A DNA stretch of 64,000 nt from Modicisalibacter xianhensis (GTDB lineage: Bacteria; Pseudomonadota; Gammaproteobacteria; Pseudomonadales; Halomonadaceae). The stretch lies in contig NZ_FOPY01000005.1 of the NCBI RefSeq assembly GCF_900113605.1, positions 1 to 64,000 of the forward strand. Direction: 5' to 3'. The notes beneath the pieces are model-generated. The model was not told the origin of the DNA and did not search any database. It saw nothing but the letters and a program-made list of their open reading frames with translations. The position numbers and the translations under genes are program-made. Shown here in pieces: positions 45,760 through 56,198 of the stretch (position 1 is its first letter; each line of letters begins with the position of its first letter).

Positions 45760-46068
45760 ATGAAGGTCTACAAACCTGAATGGCGATGCACGTTTAACGT
45801 GAACGAAGGCGCAGAAGAATCCGCCAGCTGGAAAGAACGCGTCGCCTGGCGACTGCGGGGATTCGCAGACAAGCTGGACGGCGGCGGAAGAACCTTGAAG
45901 ATCGACTGCAACGTCACACCGGAAGTGAGCCGTGAAGACATGGACATTTGCCTCGGCAAGGGCTTCGAAGTGACCCAAGGCCTGCTCACCCAGTTCGCTC
46001 ATCAAGCAGCGTGCGAGCACGTGATGCGGGACGCCAAGTCGGAGCTGTTCGAGGAAGAGCGAGAGTAA
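45760..46068 (+). CDS. Hypothetical 102-residue protein
   Basis: The protein begins MKVYKPEWRCTFNVNEGAEE and contains SWKERVAWRLRGFADKLDGG and FEVTQGLLTQFAHQAACEHVM. It is soluble and rich in charged residues, and no domain is recognised. A strong GCAGGAGGCTCTC precedes the start and a 13-bp hairpin terminator follows, so it is very likely a real single-gene unit. Confidence 0.75.
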   Translation: MKVYKPEWRCTFNVNEGAEESASWKERVAWRLRGFADKLDGGGRTLKIDCNVTPEVSREDMDICLGKGFEVTQGLLTQFAHQAACEHVMRDAKSELFEEERE

Positions 46069-46099
46069 TTGATGTGACGTATCCCAGTAGTTGCTGCAG

Positions 46100-46133
46100 A
46101 ACGCCCCATCAGAAGTGAACCTGATGGGGCGTT
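46100..46133 (+). terminator. Terminator of the 102-residue protein gene
   Basis: AACGCCCCATCAG (46100-46112) and CTGATGGGGCGTT (46121-46133) pair perfectly over 13 bp with an 8-base loop; TT follows. Confidence 0.85.
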
Positions 46134-46260
46134 TGCATGCTGGCCTACCCCTTGAGCCTGCGCCTCCCATGGCTTCACGACCATCCCGGTACTACGCTTC
46201 CTTTCATCGCTTCGCTTTGCACCGACGCGCATCACACCCCGCCGAGACATGGAGCCTGCC

Positions 46261-46851
46261 ATGGCCAACCGAATCCTCGTATTTTATGGATCCTATCGCT
46301 CCGACCGTAACGGCATCCGTCTGGCGGATTACGCCGTGCGTACCTTGCAGTCTCGCGGAGTTGAGGCGGAGCTGATCGACGCCAAGCAGATCGATTTGCC
46401 GATGCTGGACCGGATGTACAAGGAATACCCGACGGGCGAAGCGCCAGAGGCGATGGAGACGTTGGCGGGAAAGATCCGCGAGGCGGACGGGTTCGTGTTC
46501 GTCACCGGCGAATACAACTGGGGCATGCAGCCGGGCCTGAAGAACCTGACCGACCACTTTCTGGAAGAGTGGTTCTGGCGCCCGGCAGGCATTGTCAGCT
46601 ACTCGGCCGGACGCCTGGGCGGCGCGCGTGCCGGCCTGCTATGGCATGGCACGCTGGCCGAGATGGGCATGGTGGTCATCTCCAGCTCGGTGGCCGTCGG
46701 CCAGATCACCAAGACCCTGGATGCCGACGGCCAACCCAGCGGCGAGGCCGGTCAATCACTGGAGAAATCGTTTGCCCGCTTCGCGGACGATCTGACATGG
46801 TGGACAGAAGCAGCGCGACAGCAGCGGCAGCGTACGCCACCGCCGTTCTAG
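46261..46851 (+). CDS. NADPH-dependent FMN reductase family protein
   Basis: The 196-residue flavodoxin-fold protein begins MANRILVFYGSYRSDRNGIRLADY, with the phosphate-binding GSYRSDRNG loop, and has FVTGEYNWGMQPGLKNLTDHF, the typical second FMN-binding loop with N-x-x-x-P-G-x-L-K-N. It would reduce FMN, quinones or chromate-like acceptors using NAD(P)H. GGAG lies 5 bases before the chosen start. It is convergent with the yghU gene. Confidence 0.88.
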   Translation: MANRILVFYGSYRSDRNGIRLADYAVRTLQSRGVEAELIDAKQIDLPMLDRMYKEYPTGEAPEAMETLAGKIREADGFVFVTGEYNWGMQPGLKNLTDHFLEEWFWRPAGIVSYSAGRLGGARAGLLWHGTLAEMGMVVISSSVAVGQITKTLDADGQPSGEAGQSLEKSFARFADDLTWWTEAARQQRQRTPPPF

Positions 46852-46864
46852 CCTGCGTTTCACA

Positions 46865-47743
46865 TCAGCTTTGCGCCTCGAGCTTGTCCTGCGTCCTCAG
46901 CTTGAAATCACTGGCGTCGTGGCGCTCATGCAACTGCTCCTCGAGCGGGCCGAAGGTGCGATTGACCATGCGCCCGCGCTGTACCGCCGGCCGCTCGGCA
47001 ATTTCCTTCGCCCAGCGCTGCACGTTCTCGTAGCTTTCGACCTGCAGGAATTCGCCAGCCTCGTACAGCCGCCCCAGCGCCAATTGCCCGTACCAGGGCC
47101 AGTTGGCGATATCCGCGATGGTATATGCGTTACCACCCAAGTAACGCGACTCGGCGAGTCGCCGGTCGAGCACATCGAGCTGGCGCTTGACTTCCATGGT
47201 GTAGCGATCGATGGCGTACTCGATCTTGGTCGGCGCATAGTTATAGAAGTGCCCGAAGCCACCACCCAGGAACGGGGCGCTGCCCATCTGCCAGAACAAC
47301 CAGTTGAGCGCCTCGGTGCGTGCAGCATGGTCTTCGAGGTCGGGCAGCAAGGTACCGAACTTGTCAGCGAGGTAGAGCAGGATCGATCCGGATTCGTACA
47401 CCCGGGTAGGCTCAGGAGTGCTGTAGTCCACCAGCGCCGGGATCTTGGAATTCGGGTTGATCTCGACGAAGCCACTGCCGAACTGATCGCCATCGCCGAT
47501 CTGAATCGGCCAGGCGTCGTATTCGGCGTCGAAGTCCTGCGCCAGCAGTTCCTCGAACATGATGCCCGCCTTCACGCCATTCGGCGTGGCGAGCGAGTAG
47601 AGCTGGAACGGATGCTTGCCGACCGGCAGCTCCTTGTCATGGGTGGGCCCGGCTATCGGCCGATTGATGCTGGCGAAGTGACCACCGCTTTCCTTCTCCC
47701 AGGTCCAGACCTTCGGTGGCGTGTAATCGCTGTCCTGACTCAT
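46865..47743 (-). CDS. yghU: Glutathione S-transferase family protein YghU
   Basis: The 292-residue protein begins with the YghU-type extension YTPPKVWTWEKESGGHFASINRPIAGPTHDKELPVG-like sequence. A thioredoxin-like GST domain follows (GFVEINPNSKIPALVDY, RVYESGSILLYLADKFGTLLP), then an all-helical C-domain (YTIADIANWPWYG). E. coli YghU has disulfide-bond reductase and organic hydroperoxide activity with two glutathiones. It sits downstream of NUDIX and cupin genes on the same strand. Confidence 0.93.
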   Translation of the reverse strand: MSQDSDYTPPKVWTWEKESGGHFASINRPIAGPTHDKELPVGKHPFQLYSLATPNGVKAGIMFEELLAQDFDAEYDAWPIQIGDGDQFGSGFVEINPNSKIPALVDYSTPEPTRVYESGSILLYLADKFGTLLPDLEDHAARTEALNWLFWQMGSAPFLGGGFGHFYNYAPTKIEYAIDRYTMEVKRQLDVLDRRLAESRYLGGNAYTIADIANWPWYGQLALGRLYEAGEFLQVESYENVQRWAKEIAERPAVQRGRMVNRTFGPLEEQLHERHDASDFKLRTQDKLEAQS

Positions 47744-47836
47744 GACGTCTCCTTGCTGGGGATGATTGGTTCAGGTCAGAACATAGCCTAGTAACGTTTA
47801 CGCCTTGATGCTCGCCCGTATGTCCATCTGGACCAG

Positions 47837-48457
47837 TCAATCGCTGTAGATACCCGGTGCGCCGGACTGGAGAAACTCCCAGCATTGATGAATGTCCTCG
47901 GCCAGGGTGCGCCCCTCGGAGAGCGGCGGCAGCGCATCCAGCTCGAAGAAATCGGCAGCGTCGGTCTCGTTGTTCGAGACGAACTCGCCGCCCTCGTGAT
48001 CGCACAGGTAGAACAGTTTGTAGATATGATCCGGCGACACGGGCGTGTAGGGATGCAGGCTGCGATCCTTGAGCATTGCCAGGCGCGGGTTGCTGGCACG
48101 ATGGCCCGATTCCTCGATAATCTCGCGAAGCACGCAGGACGACGGGGCCTCGTTGACGTCCGCCCAGCCTCCCGGCAGTGTCCAGCGGCCATCCTTGATC
48201 TCACGCACCAGCAGCACCCGACCCTGATCGAATACCGCACCGCGCACGTCCACCTTGGGCGTGGCGTAACCTGCGTCGGGAATGATGAAGTTCTCGACCC
48301 GGGCAATAGGCACGTCGCCCAGGACCGCAAACATCTGGTTGGTCAGCACCTCGAGTTGGCGGTAACGCTCGAGTTCGTACTTGTTGTCGGTGTAGGTCTG
48401 CCCCGTCTGCGCAATGGAGCGAAGCTGCTTGGCAAAAGCGACCCAGTCATGTGACAT
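47837..48457 (-). CDS. NUDIX hydrolase with NUDIX_N domain
   Basis: The 206-residue protein has an N-terminal helical domain (VAFAKQLRSIAQTGQTYTDNKYELERYRQL) typical of NUDIX_N ADP-ribose pyrophosphatases. The complete Nudix box GGWADVNEAPSSCVLREIIE then EESG follows at about residues 96-119. It would hydrolyse ADP-ribose or a related nucleotide diphosphate. It lies between the yghU and cupin genes on the same strand with short gaps. Confidence 0.9.
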   Translation of the reverse strand: MSHDWVAFAKQLRSIAQTGQTYTDNKYELERYRQLEVLTNQMFAVLGDVPIARVENFIIPDAGYATPKVDVRGAVFDQGRVLLVREIKDGRWTLPGGWADVNEAPSSCVLREIIEESGHRASNPRLAMLKDRSLHPYTPVSPDHIYKLFYLCDHEGGEFVSNNETDAADFFELDALPPLSEGRTLAEDIHQCWEFLQSGAPGIYSD

Positions 48458-48504
48458 GACGTTTTATCCTCCTTGATACGCTTAAGCGCCTTTCCGACTC
48501 GATG

Positions 48505-49014
48505 CTACAGTTCCGGAAAGGTCAGGCCGAAACGTTTGCATAGCTCGGGCACGCTATCGAAATCCATGTCGAGCGAGTACTTGGCGTTGATCTGCGCGAA
48601 GCGCTCCTTGTCTCCCCAGGCCTCGGCGACTTCCCGGAAATAGTTCTCGAATCCGGCCGGCGATATGACCTCGATGATTCGACAAGGCACATCCTCGGCA
48701 TTCCAGAAAGTATGCCACTGCCTGCGCGGCTTGATCAGCCACGTTCCCGGCCCGGCTGTCACCACATCGTCACCGAGCAGCGCGCCTAGCGTGCCCTCCA
48801 GCACAAAGGAATACTCGTCTTCATTGTGGTGATAGTGCAACGGGGCAGCCAGGGCATGGGGGGCGATAGGATGGTGCACAACGGAGAAGCGTTTGCCGGT
48901 AGCGGCACCTTCGAGCTTCCAGTGTACGCCCAGCCCGCCAAAATCGAAGGCATCGCCTTCGTCGGGCAGGATCTTGATTGGCGGGCCAACGTGCCCGGGT
49001 GTTGTGTTGTTCAT
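48505..49014 (-). CDS. Cupin-domain protein
   Basis: The 169-residue protein has one cupin barrel with the first motif LHYHHNEDEYSFVLEGTLGALLG (His, His, Glu metal ligands) and a second half PRRQWHTFWNAEDVPCRIIEVISP containing the fourth ligand His. The start at 49014 has GCAGGAGGGACCC upstream. It could be a small dioxygenase, isomerase or binding protein; substrate unknown. It is followed by the NUDIX gene after 47 bases. Confidence 0.87.
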   Translation of the reverse strand: MNNTTPGHVGPPIKILPDEGDAFDFGGLGVHWKLEGAATGKRFSVVHHPIAPHALAAPLHYHHNEDEYSFVLEGTLGALLGDDVVTAGPGTWLIKPRRQWHTFWNAEDVPCRIIEVISPAGFENYFREVAEAWGDKERFAQINAKYSLDMDFDSVPELCKRFGLTFPEL

Positions 49015-49080
49015 GGGTCCCTCCTGCGGAAGGATGCGCAGTGAAGATTGTGACAATGTAATGGCTTCAGCTCACCATGC

Positions 49081-49968
49081 TCAGGCGAGATAACGCCGAA
49101 ACCACGCGATCGTCCGCGCCCAGGCCAGTTCTGCGGCCTGCGCGTCGTAGCGCGGTGTGGTGTCATTGTGGAAGCCATGATTGACGCCCGGGTAGATGTA
49201 GGCCTCGTAGACCTTGTCGTGTTCCTGCAGCGCGGTCTCGTAGGCAGGCCAGCCCTCGTTGATCCGGGTATCCAGGCCGGCGTAATGAAGCAATAATGGC
49301 GCCTGGATGCGCACCACGTCCTGTGGATCGGGCTGGCGCCCGTAGAACGGTACGGCGGCACCGAGTTCCGGATAGGCCACGGCCGCGGCATTCGCGACCC
49401 CACCGCCATAACAGAAACCGGTAATGCCGACCTTACCGGTGGTCGCCTCGTGCGCCATCAGATACTCGACCGCGGCAAAAAAGTCATTCATCAGCTTTTC
49501 GGGATCGACCTGCCGCTGCAACTCACGCCCCTCGTCATCGTTGCCTGGATAACCACCGACGGAACTCAGGCCATCCGGGGCCAGAGCGACGAACCCCGCC
49601 TTGGCCACGCGGCGGGCGACATCCTCGATGTAGGGGTTGAGCCCGCGATTTTCATGTACCACCACCACACCGGGTACGGGGCCTTCCATCCGCGCGGGAC
49701 TCACCAGATAACCGCGCACCTCGCCATGGCCATTCGGTGATGGATAAACGATGTATTCCGGCAGGATATCGGGATCGTTGGATTTCACCTGCTGCGCCAG
49801 CGCATAGTTCGGGCTCAGGGCGGAAAGCAGGGCGACAGCGGTCATCCCGCCCACCGTGTACTGCCTGGCCCGGTCGAGGAACTCGCGCCGGGAGATCAGG
49901 CCGTGAGCGTAACCATCGTAGAGTTCGAGCAATTCGGGCGGGAAATCCTTCGCGGTGAGACGGTTCAT
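49081..49968 (-). CDS. Dienelactone hydrolase family protein (YghX-like), Tat-exported
   Basis: The 295-residue alpha/beta hydrolase has a twin-arginine signal near the N-terminus, [17 protein letters not shown], followed by a hydrophobic stretch ending ALAQ. The catalytic domain has [36 protein letters not shown] (nucleophile Cys) and a C-terminal GVNHGFHND His. YghX of E. coli is the closest family I recall. The start at 49968 has GGAGGCTGACCCG upstream. Its place near yghU recalls the yghX/yghU neighbourhood, but the pathway is unknown. Confidence 0.88.
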   Translation of the reverse strand: MNRLTAKDFPPELLELYDGYAHGLISRREFLDRARQYTVGGMTAVALLSALSPNYALAQQVKSNDPDILPEYIVYPSPNGHGEVRGYLVSPARMEGPVPGVVVVHENRGLNPYIEDVARRVAKAGFVALAPDGLSSVGGYPGNDDEGRELQRQVDPEKLMNDFFAAVEYLMAHEATTGKVGITGFCYGGGVANAAAVAYPELGAAVPFYGRQPDPQDVVRIQAPLLLHYAGLDTRINEGWPAYETALQEHDKVYEAYIYPGVNHGFHNDTTPRYDAQAAELAWARTIAWFRRYLA

Positions 49969-50067
49969 CGGGTCAGCCTCCGATCCGTACCCGGGCGATG
50001 TGCGCCGAGTCTGAAGAAAATCTGGCACAACTTTATCGCCCGCGCACTGCGCTTCGCCCGACTCAGC

Positions 50068-50808
50068 TCAGGCAAACCCGCCGTTGGCGCGAAGCACCTG
50101 TGCATTGACCCAGGCACCGTCCGGGCCGGCCAGGAAAGCCACCACCCCGGCGATATCTTCGGGCTGACCGAGGCGCTCCAGCGGCGGGAGTGCCGCCAAC
50201 TGCGCGACCTGGTCCTCAGACTTGCCGGCAAAGAACAGCTCCGTGGCCACCGGGCCGGGCGCCACGGCATTCACGGTGATCTGGCGTCCACGCAGTTCAT
50301 TGGCCAGCACGCGTACCAGCCCTTCCACACCGGCCTTGCTGGCGATATACGGGCCATAGCCGGGAAACGACTTGGCGATCACGCTGCTGGTTAGCGCGAT
50401 GATCCGCCCGCCCTCGCTCAGGTGCTGGGCAGCCTGCGCCATGACCAGGTAGGCCCCGCGCAGATTGGTCGCGATGGTCTTGTCGAAGAGGTCAAGGTTA
50501 TCGCTGGTGATGGTTGCCATGTGCAGTATACCGGCGCTGTTGACCACCACATCGATGCGTCCGAACGTCTCCAGCGTGGTCTGAAAGAGTCGTTCCACGT
50601 CCTGCGGGTCGGAGACGTCGCCCTGCACGGCAATCGCCCGGCCGCCGTTGGCCTCGATGGCGGTGACGGTCTCCTCAGCCTTGGCGATGTTGTCAGCATA
50701 GTTGACGGTCACGGCAAGGCCTTCCGCCGCCAGACGGAAGGCGATTTCCTGGCCGATGCCGCGCGAGGCGCCGGTGACTATGGCTACCCGCTGTGCTGCA
50801 TGTTCCAT
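50068..50808 (-). CDS. Short-chain dehydrogenase/reductase
   Basis: The 246-residue SDR has the cofactor motif VTGASRGIGQEIA, NSAGILHMAT, catalytic Ser in IIALTSSVIAKSF and the YIASK Tyr-Lys pair (PYIASKAGVEGLV), and ends with the substrate-lid region PGPVATELFF. The NYADN after strand two suggests NADP(H). The start has CAGGAGCGAGAC upstream. The likely oxidoreductase substrate is unknown. It shares a 162-base divergent region with a gene preceded by a Fur-like box. Confidence 0.9.
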   Translation of the reverse strand: MEHAAQRVAIVTGASRGIGQEIAFRLAAEGLAVTVNYADNIAKAEETVTAIEANGGRAIAVQGDVSDPQDVERLFQTTLETFGRIDVVVNSAGILHMATITSDNLDLFDKTIATNLRGAYLVMAQAAQHLSEGGRIIALTSSVIAKSFPGYGPYIASKAGVEGLVRVLANELRGRQITVNAVAPGPVATELFFAGKSEDQVAQLAALPPLERLGQPEDIAGVVAFLAGPDGAWVNAQVLRANGGFA

Positions 50809-50904
50809 GTCTCGCTCCTGTTTTTTGCTTGGTAGCCACCGCCCCACATGCCCTCGGTAGCGATTTCAGTACGCTGGTTCCCATCGCGACAGTGTAGGGC
50901 GTAT

Positions 50905-50949
50905 TTGACAGCAGCAGCCATACCAACAACAATGAGAATCAGTCTCGTT
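50905..50949 (+). promoter_or_regulatory. Sigma-70 promoter overlapped by a probable Fur box
   Basis: TTGACA at 50905-50910 and AACAAT at 50928-50933, 17 bases apart, form a good promoter. AATGAGAATCAGTCTCGTT at 50931-50949 matches a 9-1-9 Fur-type dyad with two mismatches between arms and covers the -10/+1 region, where repressor binding would block transcription. The downstream gene starts at 50971. Confidence 0.65.
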
Positions 50950-50970
50950 GATATTGGCTGTGATTTTCCC

Positions 50971-51372
50971 ATGACGGCAGAGCGCTCCCAGCTGTATTAC
51001 ACCTGTGTCTTTCTGCAGGTCTCCTTTCAGGCGATCAAGCGCTCCGTGGCGGATTCAGCCCAGGAAGACGACACGCCCTGCTGGCTGGATGCCGCGTTGC
51101 TGCGCATGTTATCCGGCGAGTTACAGCGCTGCCGCCGGGAAGCCGCGCCCTTCACGGAGGTCAGCGAGGCCCTGGATACCGCCATCTACCACTGCGGCCT
51201 GCTGATGGCGCAATGCCCCGCTGCCGTCAATCGACGGCTCTGTCAGCATCACCTCGAGGCGATCATGTCACCGCTCAAGCTCGCCTCGGACCGCTTGGCA
51301 GGCAATGCCGGCCGAGCCACGGCCAGCCCCGCCACCCCAGGCCAATGGCTGCGCAGTTGGTTGGGCTGGTAA
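50971..51372 (+). CDS. Hypothetical protein, probably iron-regulated
   Basis: The 133-residue protein begins MTAERSQLYYTCVFLQVSFQ and is helical, with several cysteines and histidines (DDTPCWLDAALLRM, AIYHCGLLMAQCPAAVNRRL, CQHHLEAIMSPL). No family is recognised. The longer frame starts within or before the promoter; the start at 50971 places the Fur-like box just upstream, so I prefer it, although no strong ribosome binding site is present. Iron-dependent repression is inferred from the box only. Confidence 0.6.
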   Translation: MTAERSQLYYTCVFLQVSFQAIKRSVADSAQEDDTPCWLDAALLRMLSGELQRCRREAAPFTEVSEALDTAIYHCGLLMAQCPAAVNRRLCQHHLEAIMSPLKLASDRLAGNAGRATASPATPGQWLRSWLGW

Positions 51373-51444
51373 CACCCGGGTTATTACAGCCCGATGTGAT
51401 CCTGCCTTCGGCATCACTAGGAAAATGAGGGCTGGCCCCCATTC

Positions 51445-51885
51445 TCAGCCAAAGCGCATGAACCACTCCGGCTCACCAGTATGGGTATCCTCGCTCTCGC
51501 CCACGATGACGAACCCATTCGCTTCATAGAAACGTACCGCCCCGACGTTCTTGCGATAGACATGCACCTCGAGCACGGGCCGCAGCGACTTGGCATGATC
51601 CAGCAGCGACCGGCCAATTCCCTGATTCTGGCTCATGGGCATCACGAACAGGGCGGCCAGCGTCGCCTCATGCAACGAGACGAACCCTTTTATGTCTCCT
51701 TCTTGCTCGTAGATATAGTTTTCGGCGGACGGCAAATAGGCTTCCTGCATGGCCGACCGTTGGGCATGCCAGAACGAATCGGGCACGAAATCATGGGCCT
51801 CGCATGAGGCCTCCAGCCAGAGGGAGGCCATGGCCGGTATATCGCGGGACGTGCCGCCCCGCACCCTGCATTGAAGCGTAGTCAT
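51445..51885 (-). CDS. GNAT-family N-acetyltransferase
   Basis: The 146-residue protein has the GNAT core FVSLHEATLAALFVMPMSQNQGIGRSLLDHAKSL, with the acetyl-CoA pyrophosphate loop QNQGIG, and the C-terminal YRKNVGAVRFYEANGFVIVGE. It resembles YjaB-type and PA-like small acetyltransferases. Substrate unknown. It is a single gene between the orphan Fur-linked gene and the sigma-54 regulator. Confidence 0.88.
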   Translation of the reverse strand: MTTLQCRVRGGTSRDIPAMASLWLEASCEAHDFVPDSFWHAQRSAMQEAYLPSAENYIYEQEGDIKGFVSLHEATLAALFVMPMSQNQGIGRSLLDHAKSLRPVLEVHVYRKNVGAVRFYEANGFVIVGESEDTHTGEPEWFMRFG

Positions 51886-52019
51886 TTTGGTTTTCTGTTA
51901 GAGCGGGAGACGCGATCTTGGCGGGCCGGCTCGCGAAGCGCAAGCGCAGCTCCCCGATTGATGCGATAACCGCCCGCCGGAGCGGCGTTTCCTGCCCTCG
52001 CGCCGCCCAAGCCTGCGGT

Positions 52020-53999
<1,980 letters not shown>

Positions 54000-54135
54000 C
54001 GCTGCCTCTCCGCGTCCGCCTCGTCGAACTATCTATCGTCAGCGCTGGCGGGCCTTGTTGTTGTGTGGCAGTCCCATGTTCAGCCTATGCCGCCCGGGCC
54101 GGGAGTCAATCGGCACGCCCTTCGCCCTTGGTCGA

Positions 54136-54153
54136 GCGTTACACATGTAACGC
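54136..54153. promoter_or_regulatory. Upstream activator site 1
   Basis: GCGTTACACATGTAACGC has perfect 8-bp arms around CA. Its core TTACA-NN-TGTAA has the same geometry as site 2. The centre lies about 150 bp upstream of the sigma-54 -12 element, a usual distance for enhancer binding. Confidence 0.7.
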
Positions 54154-54171
54154 CATGGCCGGCACGTTACA

Positions 54172-54183
54172 TGACAGGTGTCA
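54172..54183. promoter_or_regulatory. Upstream activator site 2
   Basis: TGACAGGTGTCA has perfect 5-bp arms around GG, matching site 1 in layout. The two centres are 33 bp apart, about three helical turns, so two activator dimers could bind the same face of the DNA. Confidence 0.65.
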
Positions 54184-54283
54184 CATCGATGGCGAGCACG
54201 GCCCCCTAGTGCTGTGGTCACTCCCATCTTCTCTTCTGTGAATTTTCAGCCACTTGGCGCGCTTTGCCGGGCCCGCACCGTCG

Positions 54284-54299
54284 TTGGCACGCTTTCTGC
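54284..54299 (+). promoter_or_regulatory. Sigma-54 (-24/-12) promoter
   Basis: TTGGCACGCTTTCTGC carries GG (54286-54287) and GC (54298-54299) separated by exactly 10 bases, and matches the TGGCACG -24 consensus fully. The start codon of the monooxygenase gene is 43 bases further on. Confidence 0.85.
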
Positions 54300-54342
54300 C
54301 ATGGCAAGGACGTGTCACCCATGAACAATGCGGAGAACAACG

Positions 54343-56139
54343 ATGACGACACGCACGCCAACCCAGCAAGTCCAACACTGGCTGAACGATTTCGAGAGCG
54401 CACTGGAGCAACGCGACATCGAACGGGTCATGGGCCTGTTCAACGAGGAATGCTACTGGCGCGACCTGGTCGCCTTCACCTGGAATCTCAAGACCCTGGA
54501 GGGCAAGGACGACATCCAGTCGATGCTCAATGCCACGCTGGGCGAGACCCGCCCGTCGAACTGGCGGATCGACGGCGAGGCCACCGAGACCGATGACGTG
54601 ACCGAGGCCTGGTTCACCTTCGAGACCGGCGTGGCCCGTGGCAAGGGCTTTCTGCGCCTGAAGGACGGCACATGCTGGACACTGCTGACCACCATGCAGG
54701 AACTCAAGGACTATCCCGAGCCGCGCGGCCTGCATCGTCCCAAGGGCGCCGAGCACGGTGCCAACAAGTCACGCGAGACCTGGCTGGAGTCGCGCCAGCG
54801 CGAGGAGCGCGAACTCGGCTACAGCCGCCAGCCCTACTGCGTGATCATCGGCGGCGGCCAGGGCGGCATCGGGCTCGCCGCGCGCCTGCGCCAGCTCAAC
54901 GTGCCGACCATCGTGCTCGACAAGCACCCGCGCCCCGGCGATGCCTGGCGCAACCGCTACAAGTCGCTGTGCCTGCACGATCCGGTGTGGTACGACCACC
55001 TGCCCTACATTCCCTTCCCCGAGAACTGGCCGATTTTCGCGCCCAAGGACAAGGTCGGCGACTGGCTGGAGATGTACACCAAGGTCATGGAGCTCAACTA
55101 CTGGAGTTCCACCGAATGCGAGGATGCCAGCTTCGATGAGGCCAGCGGCGAGTGGACCGTGAACGTCAACCGCGGCGGCGAGCGAGTCACCCTCAGGCCC
55201 AAGCAGTTGATTCTGGCCACTGGCATGTCGGGCATGCCCAACGTGCCGCACTTCCCCGGGGCCGAGACCTTCGAGGGCGAGCAGCAACACTCCAGCCAGC
55301 ACCCGGGGCCGGATGCCTATCGCGGCAAGAAGGTGATCGTGGTGGGCGCCAATAACTCCGCCCACGACATCTGCGCGGCGCTGTGGGAAAACGACGCCGA
55401 CGTGACCATGCTGCAGCGCTCCTCCACGCACGTGGTGAAGTCCGACTCGCTGATGGAACACGCCCTCGGCCCGCTCTACTCCGAAGAAGCGGTGCAGAGT
55501 GGCATCACCCACGACAAGGCCGACCTGATCTTCGCCTCGATTCCCTACAAGCTGTTGCCCGACTTCCAGCGCCCCGCTTTCGACCAGATTCGCGAACGCG
55601 ACGCCGCGTTCTACAAGAAACTCGAGGACGCCGGTTTCATGCTCGACTTCGGCGACGACGACTCGGGGCTGTTTCTCAAGTACCTGCGCCGCGGCTCCGG
55701 CTACTACATCGACGTGGGTGCCTGCGACCTGGTCGCCAACGGCGAGATCAAGCTGCGCAGCGGGGTAGGCATCGAGCGCATCAACCCGCGCTCGGTGACG
55801 CTCACCGACGGCACCGAACTGCCCGCCGACCTGATCGTCTACGCCACCGGCTACGGCTCCATGAACGGCTGGGCGGCACGCATCATCTCGCAGGAGGTCG
55901 CCGACAAGGTCGGCAAATGCTGGGGACTGGGCTCCGACACCACCAAGGACCCGGGTCCGTGGGAAGGCGAACTGCGCAACATGTGGAAGCCCACCCAGCA
56001 GGAGGCGCTGTGGTTCCACGGCGGCAACCTGCACCAGTCACGCCACTATTCGCAGTACCTGGCGCTGCAGCTCAAGGCGCGCATGGAGGGCATCCCCACC
56101 CCCGTATACGGCCTGCAGGAAGTCCATCACCTGGCCTGA
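54343..56139 (+). CDS. Flavin-containing monooxygenase with N-terminal NTF2-like domain
   Basis: The 598-residue protein begins with an NTF2/SnoaL-like domain (about residues 5-125: WLNDFESALEQRDIERVMGLFNEECYWRDLVAF). An FAD/NADPH monooxygenase part follows: CVIIGGGQGGIGLAARL (FAD), FEGEQQHSSQHPG (FMO motif FxGxxxH), KVIVVGANNSAHDI (NADPH) and LIVYATGYGS. It is YUCCA/FMO-like rather than classical Baeyer-Villiger. The start has GGAGAACAACG upstream. It is the first gene of a sigma-54 controlled operon with a butanediol-dehydrogenase-type gene. The substrate is unknown. Confidence 0.88.
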   Translation: MTTRTPTQQVQHWLNDFESALEQRDIERVMGLFNEECYWRDLVAFTWNLKTLEGKDDIQSMLNATLGETRPSNWRIDGEATETDDVTEAWFTFETGVARGKGFLRLKDGTCWTLLTTMQELKDYPEPRGLHRPKGAEHGANKSRETWLESRQREERELGYSRQPYCVIIGGGQGGIGLAARLRQLNVPTIVLDKHPRPGDAWRNRYKSLCLHDPVWYDHLPYIPFPENWPIFAPKDKVGDWLEMYTKVMELNYWSSTECEDASFDEASGEWTVNVNRGGERVTLRPKQLILATGMSGMPNVPHFPGAETFEGEQQHSSQHPGPDAYRGKKVIVVGANNSAHDICAALWENDADVTMLQRSSTHVVKSDSLMEHALGPLYSEEAVQSGITHDKADLIFASIPYKLLPDFQRPAFDQIRERDAAFYKKLEDAGFMLDFGDDDSGLFLKYLRRGSGYYIDVGACDLVANGEIKLRSGVGIERINPRSVTLTDGTELPADLIVYATGYGSMNGWAARIISQEVADKVGKCWGLGSDTTKDPGPWEGELRNMWKPTQQEALWFHGGNLHQSRHYSQYLALQLKARMEGIPTPVYGLQEVHHLA

Positions 56140-56147
56140 ACCGCAAA

Positions 56148-56171
56148 GGGCCGGCACACAAGCGCCGGCCC
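56148..56171 (+). other. Intercistronic hairpin
   Basis: GGGCCGGC (56148-56155) pairs with GCCGGCCC (56164-56171) between the monooxygenase and dehydrogenase genes. No T-run follows. It may adjust the relative expression or stability of the two coding parts. Confidence 0.6.
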
Positions 56172-56198
56172 GCATCATGACACCAGCGAGGTCATACC

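Larger units (their letters stand above)
54000..54342. other. Control region between the AcoR-like activator and monooxygenase genes
   Basis: This 343-base divergent region contains two upstream dyads (54136-54153 and 54172-54183) and a sigma-54 promoter (54284-54299) reading towards the monooxygenase gene. The minus-strand promoter of the activator gene was not identified. Confidence 0.75.

Noticed and set aside
49903-50394. 163-codon plus-strand frame across the YghX-like and SDR genes
   Set aside because: It overlaps two conserved minus-strand genes and has no domain or ribosome binding site.
54254-54268. Alternative sigma-54 site TTGGCGCGCTTTGCC
   Set aside because: GG and GC are only 8 bases apart instead of 10, unlike the site at 54284-54299.
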